DNA of 57,809 nucleotides, from positions 1 through 57,809 of the forward strand of contig CALCJF010000110.1 of assembly GCA_937967375.1 (NCBI GenBank). The letters are read 5' to 3'. The notes under the pieces are model-generated. The model was not told the DNA's origin. It saw nothing but the letters and a program-made list of their open reading frames with translations, and did not search any database. Within the stretch, counting starts at the first letter, position 1. The number at the start of each line of letters is the position of its first letter. This DNA comes from an uncultured Leucobacter sp. (lineage in GTDB: Bacteria; Actinomycetota; Actinomycetes; Actinomycetales; Microbacteriaceae). The position numbers and the translations under genes are program-made. This document shows positions 8,738 to 17,719 of the stretch, one piece after another.

Positions 8738-9625
8738 TCACCGCACCGCAGTAGTGGTGCGGTCTCGCAGGGTGAGATCTTGGTGCGTCGCGGGTGCTCG
8801 CCAACCATCTGCCGCCAGCAGCGACCGAATTGCCTCTCCCTGCTGCTCGGCGTGCTCGAGCACGAGCGTGCCCCCTGGCACGACGAGGTCGAGGCCGACC
8901 CTGCTGATGACCCGCACGAGGTCAAGGCCGTCTGCACCCCCGTAGAGCGCAAGCTCGGGGTCGTGATCGCGCACTTCTGGGTCGCGCGGCACGCAGCCGC
9001 GCGGCACGTAGGGTGGATTCGATACGAGTACCTGCACGCGTCCCAGCAATGGTTCAAGCAGCCGCGTCGCATCGGAAACATCGCCGAGCACGAGTTGCAC
9101 ACGCCCCTCGCCGAGGCGGGCGACATTGCGGCTGGCCCAGGCGTGCGCCTCAGGGCTCTTCTCGACCGCCCAGACGCTCGCCTGCGGCACCTCGTTCGCG
9201 AGGGCTAGCGCGATCGCGCCGCTTCCCGTGCAGAGATCGACCGCGATCGGTCCGGCTTCGTCTTGTGCAGCCACCGCGACCGCAACGAGCGCATCGATAG
9301 CGAACTGCGCGACCGACTCGGTCTCGGGCCGAGGCACGAACACTCCGGGCCCGACCTCGAGTTCGATGCCGCGAAATGCTGCCCGACCGGTGAGGTGCTG
9401 CAGGGGCACACGACTCGCCCGCTCATCAGCGAGCTGCATCGCCCGCGCGCGATCCTCGTCAGAAATCGGAGTGCCCATGATCGCGAGCGCCTGTACCCTG
9501 CCCCGCGACTCGCCCAGCACGTGCCCGACGAGCAGCTGGGCATCAGCGCCGGGCTCGATTCCGGCTGCAGCGAGCAGCGCGTCGATCTCGGTCAGTGTTT
9601 CTGCAACGGTTGCTCGCTCGCTCAC
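8738..9625 (-). CDS. prmC: Release factor glutamine methyltransferase
   Basis: It N5-methylates the glutamine of the GGQ motif of release factors RF1 and RF2 using S-adenosylmethionine. The 295-residue protein has an N-terminal helical domain, the SAM-binding motif VDLCTGSGAIALALA near residue 140, and the catalytic NPPYVP near residue 210. In most actinobacteria prfA (RF1) lies directly upstream. Here the upstream neighbour is a divergent amidohydrolase gene, so prmC has been separated from prfA. Confidence 0.93.
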   Translation of the reverse strand: MSERATVAETLTEIDALLAAAGIEPGADAQLLVGHVLGESRGRVQALAIMGTPISDEDRARAMQLADERASRVPLQHLTGRAAFRGIELEVGPGVFVPRPETESVAQFAIDALVAVAVAAQDEAGPIAVDLCTGSGAIALALANEVPQASVWAVEKSPEAHAWASRNVARLGEGRVQLVLGDVSDATRLLEPLLGRVQVLVSNPPYVPRGCVPRDPEVRDHDPELALYGGADGLDLVRVISRVGLDLVVPGGTLVLEHAEQQGEAIRSLLAADGWRAPATHQDLTLRDRTTTAVR

Positions 9626-9718
9626 CCGCCAACACTATCGCGCGGCTGCTGTGGTCAGTGCGCGGGCCAATAGTATAGCGGCAACGGCGAAGCCGACCAG
9701 ACAGGCAAGGGAGCGATG

Positions 9719-10924
9719 ATGCGGATCAGAAACGTGCGACCGTGGGGTGGCGAGGCCGCAGATGTACTGCTCGACGGGGCAAGGATCGCAGCGATCTCGC
9801 CACACGATCCCGCGATACCCGGCGCACCGGGCGATCTCGATGGCCGAGGCCGCATTGTGATTCCCTCTTTCAGCGATGTGCACGTGCATCTCGACTCGTC
9901 TCGCGTCGGTCAGCCGTTTCGCCCACATACCGGGGCTCCGGGCGTGTGGGCAATGATGCTCAACGACCGCGAGAACTGGCGAAATACCGATGTGCCGCAC
10001 GCCGAGATCGTCGCCGAGACACTCGGCCGCATGATCGCGCGCGGCACGACCAGAGTGCGCAGCTATGCGCAGGTCGACATCGACTGCAAGCTTGAGAAGT
10101 ACGACTCGGTCGTCGCAGCGAAAGAGCGCTTTCGCGACTCGGCAGACGTGCAGATCATGGTGTTTCCGCAGGCGGGTATTCTGCGCGAAGCGGGCACGGT
10201 CGACGTGCTCGAGGCAGCGCTGCGTCAGGGTGCAGACGTCATGGGCGGCATCGACCCGTGCATGCTCGACCGCGATCCGGTGAAGCACCTCGACACTGTC
10301 TTCGGGCTCGCCGAGAAATATCAGGTCGAGATCGACATTCATCTGCACGAGCCGGGCGACCTCGCGGTGTTCAGCACCGAGCTGGTGCTCGAGCGCATCC
10401 GCGCGCTCGGCATGCAGGGCAGGGTGACGATGTCACACGCATACGAGCTGGGCGCGGTGTCAGATGCGACGAGCAGACGCCTGATCGACGAGTTTGCCGA
10501 GCTCGATGTCGCAATGGCTACGATCGCGCCGCCTGCACCGAACCAGCTGGCTCTCACCGAGCTGTCGGCTGCCGGCGTGCGGGTCGGCCTCGGCGAAGAC
10601 GGGCAGCGCGACTATTGGAGCCCCTATGGCGACTGCGATTTGCTGTCGCGCACTTGGCAGCTGGCCTTCACCAATCGTTTTCGCGAGGATCGCCTCATCG
10701 AACACTGCGTGGCCGTTGCGACAATGGGCGGTGCCTCGATCATGGACCACGACGTGCCCCGCCTCTCCGGGGTGTCTGATCGCCCGGGCCTCGCGGCTGG
10801 CGACCGAGCTTCGCTCGTGCTGGTCGACGGCGAGACCGTCGCGAGCACGGTGATGGATCGGGGCACCGATCGCACCGTGCTGCACGACGGCCGCGTGGTC
10901 GCCGACGGGCTGCGGCTCGTCTAG
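9719..10924 (+). CDS. Amidohydrolase-superfamily deaminase (cytosine deaminase-like)
   Basis: This is a 401-residue metal-dependent TIM-barrel hydrolase. The ligands expected for the CodA-like family are visible: SDVHVHLD on strand 1, HLHEPGD (His plus catalytic Glu) near residue 210, SHAYELG near 245, and GEDGQRDYWSPYGDCD near 300, where the Asp aligns with the catalytic Asp of cytosine deaminase. It should open or deaminate a cyclic amide, amidine or ureide, but the substrate is unknown. AAGGGAG at 9707-9713 favours the second ATG (9719) over 9716. It converges on the DUF1116 gene with a ten-base gap and is the first gene of the island. Confidence 0.82.
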   Translation: MRIRNVRPWGGEAADVLLDGARIAAISPHDPAIPGAPGDLDGRGRIVIPSFSDVHVHLDSSRVGQPFRPHTGAPGVWAMMLNDRENWRNTDVPHAEIVAETLGRMIARGTTRVRSYAQVDIDCKLEKYDSVVAAKERFRDSADVQIMVFPQAGILREAGTVDVLEAALRQGADVMGGIDPCMLDRDPVKHLDTVFGLAEKYQVEIDIHLHEPGDLAVFSTELVLERIRALGMQGRVTMSHAYELGAVSDATSRRLIDEFAELDVAMATIAPPAPNQLALTELSAAGVRVGLGEDGQRDYWSPYGDCDLLSRTWQLAFTNRFREDRLIEHCVAVATMGGASIMDHDVPRLSGVSDRPGLAAGDRASLVLVDGETVASTVMDRGTDRTVLHDGRVVADGLRLV

Positions 10925-10934
10925 CTGTCGGCGA

Positions 10935-12356
10935 TCAGTCGATGCGCTGCGAAAGCGCGACGAGCGCCTGCTGAAACGCCTCGACCGGAGGGTGGGTGAT
11001 GCCCGCACCGATCATGCCGATACCCGGATCCTTGTGGGCGATCGCGGTGTTGATGAGCGGCATGATGCCGGTTTCCATCACCTTGCGCACATCGATGCCG
11101 CTCGGCACGCCCATGAAGTCGAGCGCTGGGATCGTGATGTTCGGGTTGTTGCCAGTGGTGATCTCGTTCATCGTGCGCGAGTAGCCCATGGCCTCCTCGA
11201 CGGTGCCGCCGACGAGTGCGACGATCGCAGGGGCCGCAGCCATCGCGAAACCGCCGATGCCGAACGTCTCGGTGATGGCCGAATCGCCCATGTCGAGCCC
11301 GGAGTCTGCCGGGGTGTAGCCGGCAAACATCGGCCCGACGACCTGTTGCGCGGGCCCCGTGAACCACTGGCCGCCGGTGCCCGAAACACGAATGCCGAAG
11401 TCGACGCCGTTGCGGGCCATGGTCGTGACGACGGTCGAGTTCTCGATGCCGTTCGCCGCGTCCATCGAGGCCTTCGCTGCCACCATCCAGGTCGGGCCCG
11501 AGAAGTAGTCAGACGAGGCGACGAAGTCGAACACTTCGCGCTTCTCTTTTGTGCTGAAGTCGCTCTCGAGAATGTATGGTGCGAGCGCCTGGATCAGCAG
11601 CGTCGTGCCTGCGACGTTGCGGTTGTGCGCCTCATCGCCCATGTGCAGCGCCTGCGACAGCATGAGGCGCAGATCGATGCCGTCGGTGTTCAGCCGCATT
11701 GCGGCGGCGAGGATCGGCCCAAACACATCGCGCATCCAGTTCAGACGGTCGATAACCGACTGGTCGTTGGCCCCGAATCTCAGGATCTTCGAGAGCTGCT
11801 CAGAAAGGTTCGTGTAGGCGGTGTTGCCGTGCGTGCGGTTCGTCACCTTGTGCACCCACATGCTCGCGCTGGTGACGCCGGCCATCGAACCGACCGACTG
11901 GTGCTCATGGCACGGCGAGAAGTCAATCTCTCCCGAGCCCGCGAGCTCGTAGGCCTCGTCGAGGTTCTTCGCGAGCCTCTCGAACACGAGCGCGCCGGTC
12001 ACGGCACCCTTCATTGGGCCAGACATGCGTGCGAACTCGATGGGCGGGCCCGCATGCAGAATCGTCTTCTTGGTCATGCCCGGCACGGTGTCGAGCGCCT
12101 GGCCGAAGCCTTCAAGGAACGGCTGCGCCGAGAGAATGCGATCGAGCGCTATCTGATTTGCCGCGTCGATCTTCTCGGCGATCTCAGGCCGCTCGAGGCG
12201 CCCGAGCGCGGCGACGACCTCGGGGTCACCACCGCCTGGAGGGGTCCAGTCCATCAGCACCGGCTCGACGCCCTGCGCGCGCAGATCGTCGGCGAACATG
12301 TCGAGGCCGAGGTTTATCGGCTTGAGCGTGGCTCCAAATAGATCATTGATGCTCAT
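10935..12356 (-). CDS. DUF1116 protein (YlbE/AllG-like), putative carbamoyltransferase subunit
   Basis: The 473-residue protein opens MSINDLFGATLKPINLGLDM. The DUF1116 family is found next to FdrA and DUF2877 proteins. In E. coli the equivalent trio (FdrA, YlbE, YlbF; renamed AllF, AllG, AllH) has been assigned to oxamate carbamoyltransferase. I recognise the family from segments such as SPCHEHQSVGSMAGVTSASMW and the Gly-rich RVSGTGGQWFTGPAQ region. AAGGAG sits one base before the upstream ATG (12362) but seven bases before the ATG at 12356, so the latter is preferred. It follows fdrA closely (11 bases), implying one transcript. A carbamoyltransferase role is by homology; the acceptor is unknown. 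Confidence 0.8.
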   Translation of the reverse strand: MSINDLFGATLKPINLGLDMFADDLRAQGVEPVLMDWTPPGGGDPEVVAALGRLERPEIAEKIDAANQIALDRILSAQPFLEGFGQALDTVPGMTKKTILHAGPPIEFARMSGPMKGAVTGALVFERLAKNLDEAYELAGSGEIDFSPCHEHQSVGSMAGVTSASMWVHKVTNRTHGNTAYTNLSEQLSKILRFGANDQSVIDRLNWMRDVFGPILAAAMRLNTDGIDLRLMLSQALHMGDEAHNRNVAGTTLLIQALAPYILESDFSTKEKREVFDFVASSDYFSGPTWMVAAKASMDAANGIENSTVVTTMARNGVDFGIRVSGTGGQWFTGPAQQVVGPMFAGYTPADSGLDMGDSAITETFGIGGFAMAAAPAIVALVGGTVEEAMGYSRTMNEITTGNNPNITIPALDFMGVPSGIDVRKVMETGIMPLINTAIAHKDPGIGMIGAGITHPPVEAFQQALVALSQRID

Positions 12357-12367
12357 TTGCATGCTCC

Positions 12368-13903
12368 TTAAACGACGAACTCACGAGCCAGCAGGCCCAG
12401 ATTGGTAGAAGATGAGGCGATCGTGACACCGGCGGCTTCGAGCATGCCAATCTGGTCTGCGAGCGCAGGGGTGTCGAGGTCGGTGCCGAGCACGTAGGCG
12501 AGGATCTCGAGGTGCTGGCCGCGCTCAGCCGCAATGGCCTTCGCTTCTTCGATTGCCGGGATGGTGACGCCGACCGGGTCTTCGTGCGAGCCGAAGCCGA
12601 GCACGAAATCCATGGCGATTACAGCCACTGACGGATCCTTCGCCTCTTCCACGATGCGTGCGAGGCGCAGCGATGGATCGATCATCGGGTGCGGGCGGCC
12701 GTTCGTGAAGTCGTCATCACCCATGTCGAGAAATGTGTGCTCTTTCGAAGCCTCGGTCGCCGCGAGCACTTTCGACGGATCCTTCTGGATGTTCGAGTAC
12801 ACGCCTTCGAGCTTCTCGATCGCCGCGAACATCGCCTCGTCGCAGAGGGTGCCGCCGCAGAACAGGCCGCGAATGTACTTCTGCGAGGGCTGCAGCTTCG
12901 CACGAACCTCGGCGACCAGCGGCAGGTTGAGCGGGTGCTTGTCGAGCGTCGACTCGTCGATGCCCGAGGCCACCACCGCAGCGATGGCAGCTGGCTTCGT
13001 TCCGGGAACGATCTGCACGTTGTCGTAACCCGACTCGGTGCGCTTCGATCCTAGAAATGTGACAATAACGGGCTTCGAGGCTGCGCCCGCGGCTGCGAGC
13101 ACTCTGTCGGCAACCTCTTCGGCCGGCGGCTTCGAAACGACAAAGATGACCTTGGTTTCGGGGTCGGCATCGAGCGCGCGAATACCGTCGATCATCGAGA
13201 TGCCGCCGATCTCGGTCGAGAGGTCGCGGCCGCCCGTGCCGATGAGCTGCGAGACGCCACCACCGAAGTCATGCACGCGCACCGAGGCCTCCTGGCTGCC
13301 GGTGCCCGAGGCGCCGACGATGCCGATCGAGCCGCGACGCACGGCGTTCGCGAAGGCGAGGCCGGTGCCATTAATAATGGCGGTGCCGCAGTCGGGGCCC
13401 ATGACGATGAGACCCTTCTCGTGTGCGAGGGTCTTGAGCTCGAGTTCGTCTTCGACCGAGACGTTGTCAGAGAAGATCATGACGTGCTTGCCTGCGTTCA
13501 GCGCCCTACGCGCCTCGCGGGCCGCGAAGGCACCGTTCACCGAGATCAGCACGAGATTCGAGTCTTCGGCCGCCTCGAATGCGCTGTCAAGCGTGCGGTA
13601 ACGCACCTCGGCCGTCGCGCCTGCGGCCTTGTCTTTGCGGGCGAGAATGTCGTCGACAGCGGCGATCGCGGCGTCCATGAGCGCGTCTTCGGCATCGATC
13701 ACGATCATGAGATCGCTCGGCTTCGCGTCGGTGACCGCCTGGTCGACCACGCCGACATTCGCGAGCACCTCTTTATTCATGGGGGTTGCCATGCCAAGCA
13801 GCGCCTGGGTCACGCCCTCGACAGCGTTGGCCTTCGTGCTCATCGACATGAGCGACACCGAGTCGAGATAGGTGTTTCTGCGGATACTGATGTGACGACT
13901 CAT
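12368..13903 (-). CDS. FdrA-like protein (AllF-like), acyl-CoA-synthetase fold, putative carbamoyltransferase subunit
   Basis: The 511-residue protein is related to succinyl-CoA synthetase alpha/beta-type domains, as is E. coli FdrA. It has a Rossmann-type segment with MGPDCGTAIINGTGLAF and GASGTGSQEASVRVHDFGGG, then a second flavodoxin-like CoA-ligase domain with RGLFCGGTLCDEAMF and DLGL-type C-terminal loops. A longer open frame exists upstream, but the ATG at 13903 (MSRHISIRRNTYLDSV) has a strong AGGAAGG ribosome site. It heads the minus-strand operon with the DUF1116 gene. A -35/-10 pair and a 14-bp palindromic operator lie just upstream. Confidence 0.82.
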   Translation of the reverse strand: MSRHISIRRNTYLDSVSLMSMSTKANAVEGVTQALLGMATPMNKEVLANVGVVDQAVTDAKPSDLMIVIDAEDALMDAAIAAVDDILARKDKAAGATAEVRYRTLDSAFEAAEDSNLVLISVNGAFAAREARRALNAGKHVMIFSDNVSVEDELELKTLAHEKGLIVMGPDCGTAIINGTGLAFANAVRRGSIGIVGASGTGSQEASVRVHDFGGGVSQLIGTGGRDLSTEIGGISMIDGIRALDADPETKVIFVVSKPPAEEVADRVLAAAGAASKPVIVTFLGSKRTESGYDNVQIVPGTKPAAIAAVVASGIDESTLDKHPLNLPLVAEVRAKLQPSQKYIRGLFCGGTLCDEAMFAAIEKLEGVYSNIQKDPSKVLAATEASKEHTFLDMGDDDFTNGRPHPMIDPSLRLARIVEEAKDPSVAVIAMDFVLGFGSHEDPVGVTIPAIEEAKAIAAERGQHLEILAYVLGTDLDTPALADQIGMLEAAGVTIASSSTNLGLLAREFVV

Positions 13904-13932
13904 CGAATTCCTTCCTGAGCCCGAGTGAGACT

Positions 13933-13946
13933 TTTGGTATACCAAA
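13933..13946. promoter_or_regulatory. Palindromic operator TTTGGTATACCAAA between fdrA and arcC
   Basis: This perfect 14-bp palindrome lies in the divergent region between the fdrA-like and carbamate kinase genes. It sits directly downstream of a minus-strand -10, so a bound repressor would cover the transcription start of fdrA. The core TGGTATACCA fits the FadR/FCD-type GntR operator style and recurs at 19236-19245 and 21171-21180. Confidence 0.75.
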
Positions 13947-13973
13947 TGATACACTGTGGCTCTCGATATCCAA
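13946..13973 (-). promoter_or_regulatory. Putative fdrA promoter
   Basis: Read on the minus strand, TTGGAT (13968-13973) and TATCAT (13946-13951) are separated by 16 bases and form a plausible sigma-70-type -35/-10 pair. The TTTGGTATACCAAA operator shares a base with the -10 and extends over the predicted start site. Confidence 0.55.
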
Positions 13974-14033
13974 GCGGAACCTCGGAGCACCTGCCAGGCC
14001 GCCCCCGTCCGCTCGCACATAAGGAGCCTGCCA

Positions 14034-14975
14034 ATGCGCGCCGTCGTCGCTCTCGGAGGAAACGCCCTCGCCAAGCGCGGGGAGCCCATGACCGCCGACT
14101 ATCTGCGCAAGAACGTGCGCGAAGCCTGCGGCGAACTCGCCGAGTTCGCGAGCAGCAACGAGGTCGTCATCACCCACGGCAACGGCCCTCAGGTCGGCCT
14201 GCTCGCACTGCAGAACCTCGCCTACCAAGACGTCGCGGTCTACCCGCTCGACATTCTGGGCGCCGAGACGCAGGGCATGATCGGCTACGTGGTGCAGCAG
14301 GAGCTTGCGAACGCGCTCGGCCGCGAGCGCGAGGTCAACGCGATCCTCACCACGACGGTTGTTGACGAGTCGGATCCGGCGTTCGACAGGCCAACAAAGC
14401 TGATCGGCCCGCAATACTCCGCGCACGACGCGGCAGAGGCGGCGGCCGAGTACCGGTGGACCATCGCGAAAGACGGCGACAAGTTTCGGCGCGTGGTTCC
14501 CTCACCCACGCCCCTCTCGATCGTGCAGGCGCCACTGGTGTCGCGACTGCTCGAGGCCGGCAGCCTGGTCGTCTGCGTCGGAGGAGGCGGCGTTCCCGTG
14601 CGCATCGACTCGTCGGGCAGGCACATCGGTGTGCAGGCCGTAGTCGACAAGGATCTCGCGAGCGCGGCGCTCGCCGCCGAGATCGGGGCAGACACGCTCA
14701 TCATGCTCACCGATGCCGACTTCGTGGTCGAGAACTGGGGCACGCCTGATCAGCGCAACATTCTCACCGCCTCAGCCGATGCGATCGCACAGCTGCCGTT
14801 CGCCGAGGGTTCGATGAAGCCGAAGATCGACGCCGCCATTCGCATCGCGCAGGCCGGCGGGCGGGCCCTGGTTGGCCCGCTCCACAGGCTCGACGACCTG
14901 CTGGCCCGCAGAGGCGGCACCGAGATCGTACCCGAACTCGCCGCGGGCATCACCTACGCCGACCCCACGGAGTAG
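14034..14975 (+). CDS. arcC: Carbamate kinase
   Basis: It catalyses carbamoyl phosphate + ADP to ATP + carbamate (NH3 + CO2), so in catabolism it is the energy-yielding step. The 313-residue amino-acid-kinase-fold protein has VVALGGNALAKRG at the N-terminus, THGNGPQVGLLALQN near residue 50, VVCVGGGGVPV near 180 and DKDLASAALAAEIGAD with LTDADFVVENWG near 215-235. The ATG at 14034 has AAGGAG 13 bases upstream. An upstream in-frame extension is not conserved and lacks a ribosome site. It is adjacent to the DUF2877 gene (5-base gap) and divergent from fdrA. There is no arginine deiminase or ornithine carbamoyltransferase nearby, which argues for a ureide-type rather than an arginine pathway. Confidence 0.92.
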   Translation: MRAVVALGGNALAKRGEPMTADYLRKNVREACGELAEFASSNEVVITHGNGPQVGLLALQNLAYQDVAVYPLDILGAETQGMIGYVVQQELANALGREREVNAILTTTVVDESDPAFDRPTKLIGPQYSAHDAAEAAAEYRWTIAKDGDKFRRVVPSPTPLSIVQAPLVSRLLEAGSLVVCVGGGGVPVRIDSSGRHIGVQAVVDKDLASAALAAEIGADTLIMLTDADFVVENWGTPDQRNILTASADAIAQLPFAEGSMKPKIDAAIRIAQAGGRALVGPLHRLDDLLARRGGTEIVPELAAGITYADPTE

Positions 14976-14980
14976 CAAAG

Positions 14981-15913
14981 GTGCCGCCGCACTCCCCGCT
15001 GAAGGCGCCCCTCGCGCGCTTCGCCGACGAGGCTTGGCGGCCGCTGCTGTGCGGGGGCGCCACCTTCGCCGGGGCGAGAGTCGACACCGCATTCGAGCGA
15101 TCCCTGAACATCGCGTTCGAGGGCGGACTGCTCACCGTGCTCACCGAGTCCGGACGCCGCGCGCCCGGAGCTATGATCACCACACTCGCAGATGTGCGTG
15201 GCGTGCACCCCGAAACGCCCATCGAACTCAGCGAGCACATGCTCGTGATCGGCAGGCTTGAGCTCGACTGCTCTCGGCTCACCTTTTTCGACTGCTCGAC
15301 CGAGCCGGTCGGGCCCACACGCGCACAGGTCGCAACCGAACTCGACGCAATGCTCGCCAGGCACGCGCGGCGCGGATCATTTCTTCCCAGGGGCGCAGAG
15401 ACCCCGTTCGAGCAGGCGATCACGGCACGCCTTGATGCGGCGCGTGACGCGTTCTGCAGGCAATTGCAGTCGGCGGCATCTGCGGCAGTGCAGCAGCAAC
15501 AACAACAAGTCGACATCGAGGCGATGCGGCACGCGGTCAAGAGCCTGGTCGGCCTGGGCTTCGGCCTTACGCCATCTGGCGACGACTACCTGGTCGGGGT
15601 GCTCGCCGCCCTGACGCTCGCCCCGGGGGCAGTCGCGAGCCAGGTGCGTGATCTCGTGTCGGCGTGCGTGTTTCCGCTGGCATCGCAGCGGGGCGACCAT
15701 GCCGCGACCACTGCGGTCAGTCAGCACTTTCTTCGTGCCGCGTGCAGGGGCGAGTTTCACGAAGACCTCGCGAGCGCGGGCCAAGAGATCTTGCTTTGCG
15801 AGGATCGCGCGAACGATGCGATCGCGCGCGTGGTCAGCATCGGCTCTACTTCGGGCACCGACGCGCTCTTCGGCCTCGTCGACGGCATCCGAGTCATCGA
15901 CTCACTGCGCTGA
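14981..15913 (+). CDS. DUF2877 protein (YlbF/AllH-like), putative carbamoyltransferase subunit
   Basis: The 310-residue protein carries the family hallmark GFGLTPSGDDYLVGVLAAL near residue 195 and a DUF2877-like C-terminus. It is the third partner of the FdrA/DUF1116 set. Start is GTG at 14981, five bases after the arcC stop, with GGAG at 14969-14972. A run of six glutamines (codons near 15491-15508) precedes the conserved motif and looks like a flexible linker. In E. coli the equivalent protein is needed for oxamate carbamoyltransferase activity; here the role is inferred from the neighbourhood. Confidence 0.8.
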   Translation: MPPHSPLKAPLARFADEAWRPLLCGGATFAGARVDTAFERSLNIAFEGGLLTVLTESGRRAPGAMITTLADVRGVHPETPIELSEHMLVIGRLELDCSRLTFFDCSTEPVGPTRAQVATELDAMLARHARRGSFLPRGAETPFEQAITARLDAARDAFCRQLQSAASAAVQQQQQQVDIEAMRHAVKSLVGLGFGLTPSGDDYLVGVLAALTLAPGAVASQVRDLVSACVFPLASQRGDHAATTAVSQHFLRAACRGEFHEDLASAGQEILLCEDRANDAIARVVSIGSTSGTDALFGLVDGIRVIDSLR

Positions 15914-15935
15914 GCGCGGTGGCGGTGCGCATCGC

Positions 15936-15993
15936 AATATCACGTCACAATACATAAGCTCACGTGAAATATTCAATAACCGTGAGATATAGT
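15936..15993 (+). promoter_or_regulatory. AT-rich cysK promoter region with inverted repeats
   Basis: This is an unusually AT-rich stretch for this genome. AATATCACG (15936-15944) is mirrored by CACGTGAAATATT (15961-15973) and partly by CGTGAGATAT (15981-15990). TATAGT at 15988-15993 is a good -10, with GTGAAA at 15964-15969 as a weak -35 (18-base spacing). The repeats could bind a regulator specific to cysK. No TGGTATACCA site is present. Confidence 0.5.
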
Positions 15994-16050
15994 TTCTTCG
16001 GAGTCCGAGCACGGACGAGTCAGACACTGAGGAAAGGGGCGGGGCCCGCC

Positions 16051-16983
16051 ATGGCACGCACGTTCAGCAACATCACCGAGGCATTCGGCAACACTCCGCT
16101 GGTTCGTCTGAACCGCGTCGCGGGCAACGGGGCTGAGGTGTATGCCAAGCTCGAGTTCTACAACCCCGCAGGGTCAGTCAAAGATCGCATCGGCATCGCC
16201 ATTATCGACGCCGCCGAGCAGTCGGGCCAGTTGCAGCCCGGCGGCACGATCGTCGAGGGCACGAGTGGCAACACGGGCATCGCCCTCGCATTCGTCGGAG
16301 CCGCGCGCGGCTACAAGGTGATCCTCACGATGCCCGAGACCATGAGCATCGAACGCCGCAAGCTGCTCAAGGCCTACGGCGCAGAGATCGTACTCACCGA
16401 GGGCCCGCTCGGCATGAAGGGCGCGGTCGCCAAGGCCGAAGAGATCGTCGCGAACACTCCCGGCGCGATCCTCGCCAACCAGTTTGGCAACGCGGCGAAC
16501 CCGGCCATCCACCGCGCCACCACCGGCCCCGAGATCTGGAACGACACCGACGGCAAGGTCGACATTCTCGTTTCGGGCATCGGCACCGGCGGTACCATCA
16601 CCGGCGCGGGCGGCTACTTGAAGTCACAGAACCCCGACATCAAGGTGATCGCGGTTGAGCCCATCGACTCCCCCATCCTCACTGGTGGCCAGGCGGGCCC
16701 GCACAAGATCCAGGGCCTCGGCGCCAACTTTGTGCCCGACGTGCTCGACCGCGACGTCTACGACGAGGTCATTGACGTGACGCTCGCCGAGTCGATCGAG
16801 AAGGCGCGCGCACTCGGCACCAGCGAAGGCATTCTTGCCGGCATCTCGGGCGGCGCAGCGGTGTCTGCGGCGACCCAGGTGGCCGCGCGCCCCGAGAACG
16901 CCGGCAAGACGATCGTCGTCGTGATTCCCGACTTCGGCGAGCGCTACTTCTCGACGGTGCTCTACGAAGACCTTGAGGTCTAA
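16051..16983 (+). CDS. cysK: Cysteine synthase A (O-acetylserine sulfhydrylase)
   Basis: It is a PLP enzyme converting O-acetylserine plus sulfide to cysteine. The 310-residue protein has the PLP-lysine motif NPAGSVKDRIG near residue 40, EGTSGNTGIALAFVGAARGY near 70, the GTGGTITG phosphate-binding loop near 175, and GISGGAAVSAA near 265. The ATG at 16051 is preceded by GGAAAGGGG; the open frame extends further upstream without a ribosome site. It is followed by cysE after 125 bases, so the two enzymes of the last cysteine steps are paired. Confidence 0.95.
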   Translation: MARTFSNITEAFGNTPLVRLNRVAGNGAEVYAKLEFYNPAGSVKDRIGIAIIDAAEQSGQLQPGGTIVEGTSGNTGIALAFVGAARGYKVILTMPETMSIERRKLLKAYGAEIVLTEGPLGMKGAVAKAEEIVANTPGAILANQFGNAANPAIHRATTGPEIWNDTDGKVDILVSGIGTGGTITGAGGYLKSQNPDIKVIAVEPIDSPILTGGQAGPHKIQGLGANFVPDVLDRDVYDEVIDVTLAESIEKARALGTSEGILAGISGGAAVSAATQVAARPENAGKTIVVVIPDFGERYFSTVLYEDLEV

Positions 16984-17108
16984 GGAATACTCCACACCCC
17001 ACAGGGGTTGATGGCTTCGGGCCGGGTGCGATCGCCCCGGCCCGAATTTCCATTTCACCTCGGCTCGGGGTTGCAGCGCACACCAGCTCGAGAGACAGGA
17101 AGGCGACA

Positions 17109-17678
<570 letters not shown>

Positions 17679-17683
17679 GCCGA

Positions 17684-17700
17684 GCTCGATGTTCTCGAGC
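17684..17700. terminator. Small hairpin between converging cysE and MFS genes
   Basis: GCTCGA and TCGAGC form a 6-bp stem with a five-base loop in the 41-base convergent gap. It is short and has no U tract, so it is at best a weak bidirectional terminator. Confidence 0.3.
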
Positions 17701-17719
17701 ATGGCCGCCGTACGAATCG

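Noticed and set aside
9626..9718. An insertion sequence, integrase or tRNA attachment site at the island edge
   Set aside because: I found no transposase or integrase gene, no tRNA, and no direct repeat shared by the two island ends.
14034..14975. Arginine deiminase pathway assignment for the carbamate kinase
   Set aside because: There is no arcA, arcB or arcD nearby, and the neighbours are the FdrA/DUF1116/DUF2877 set.
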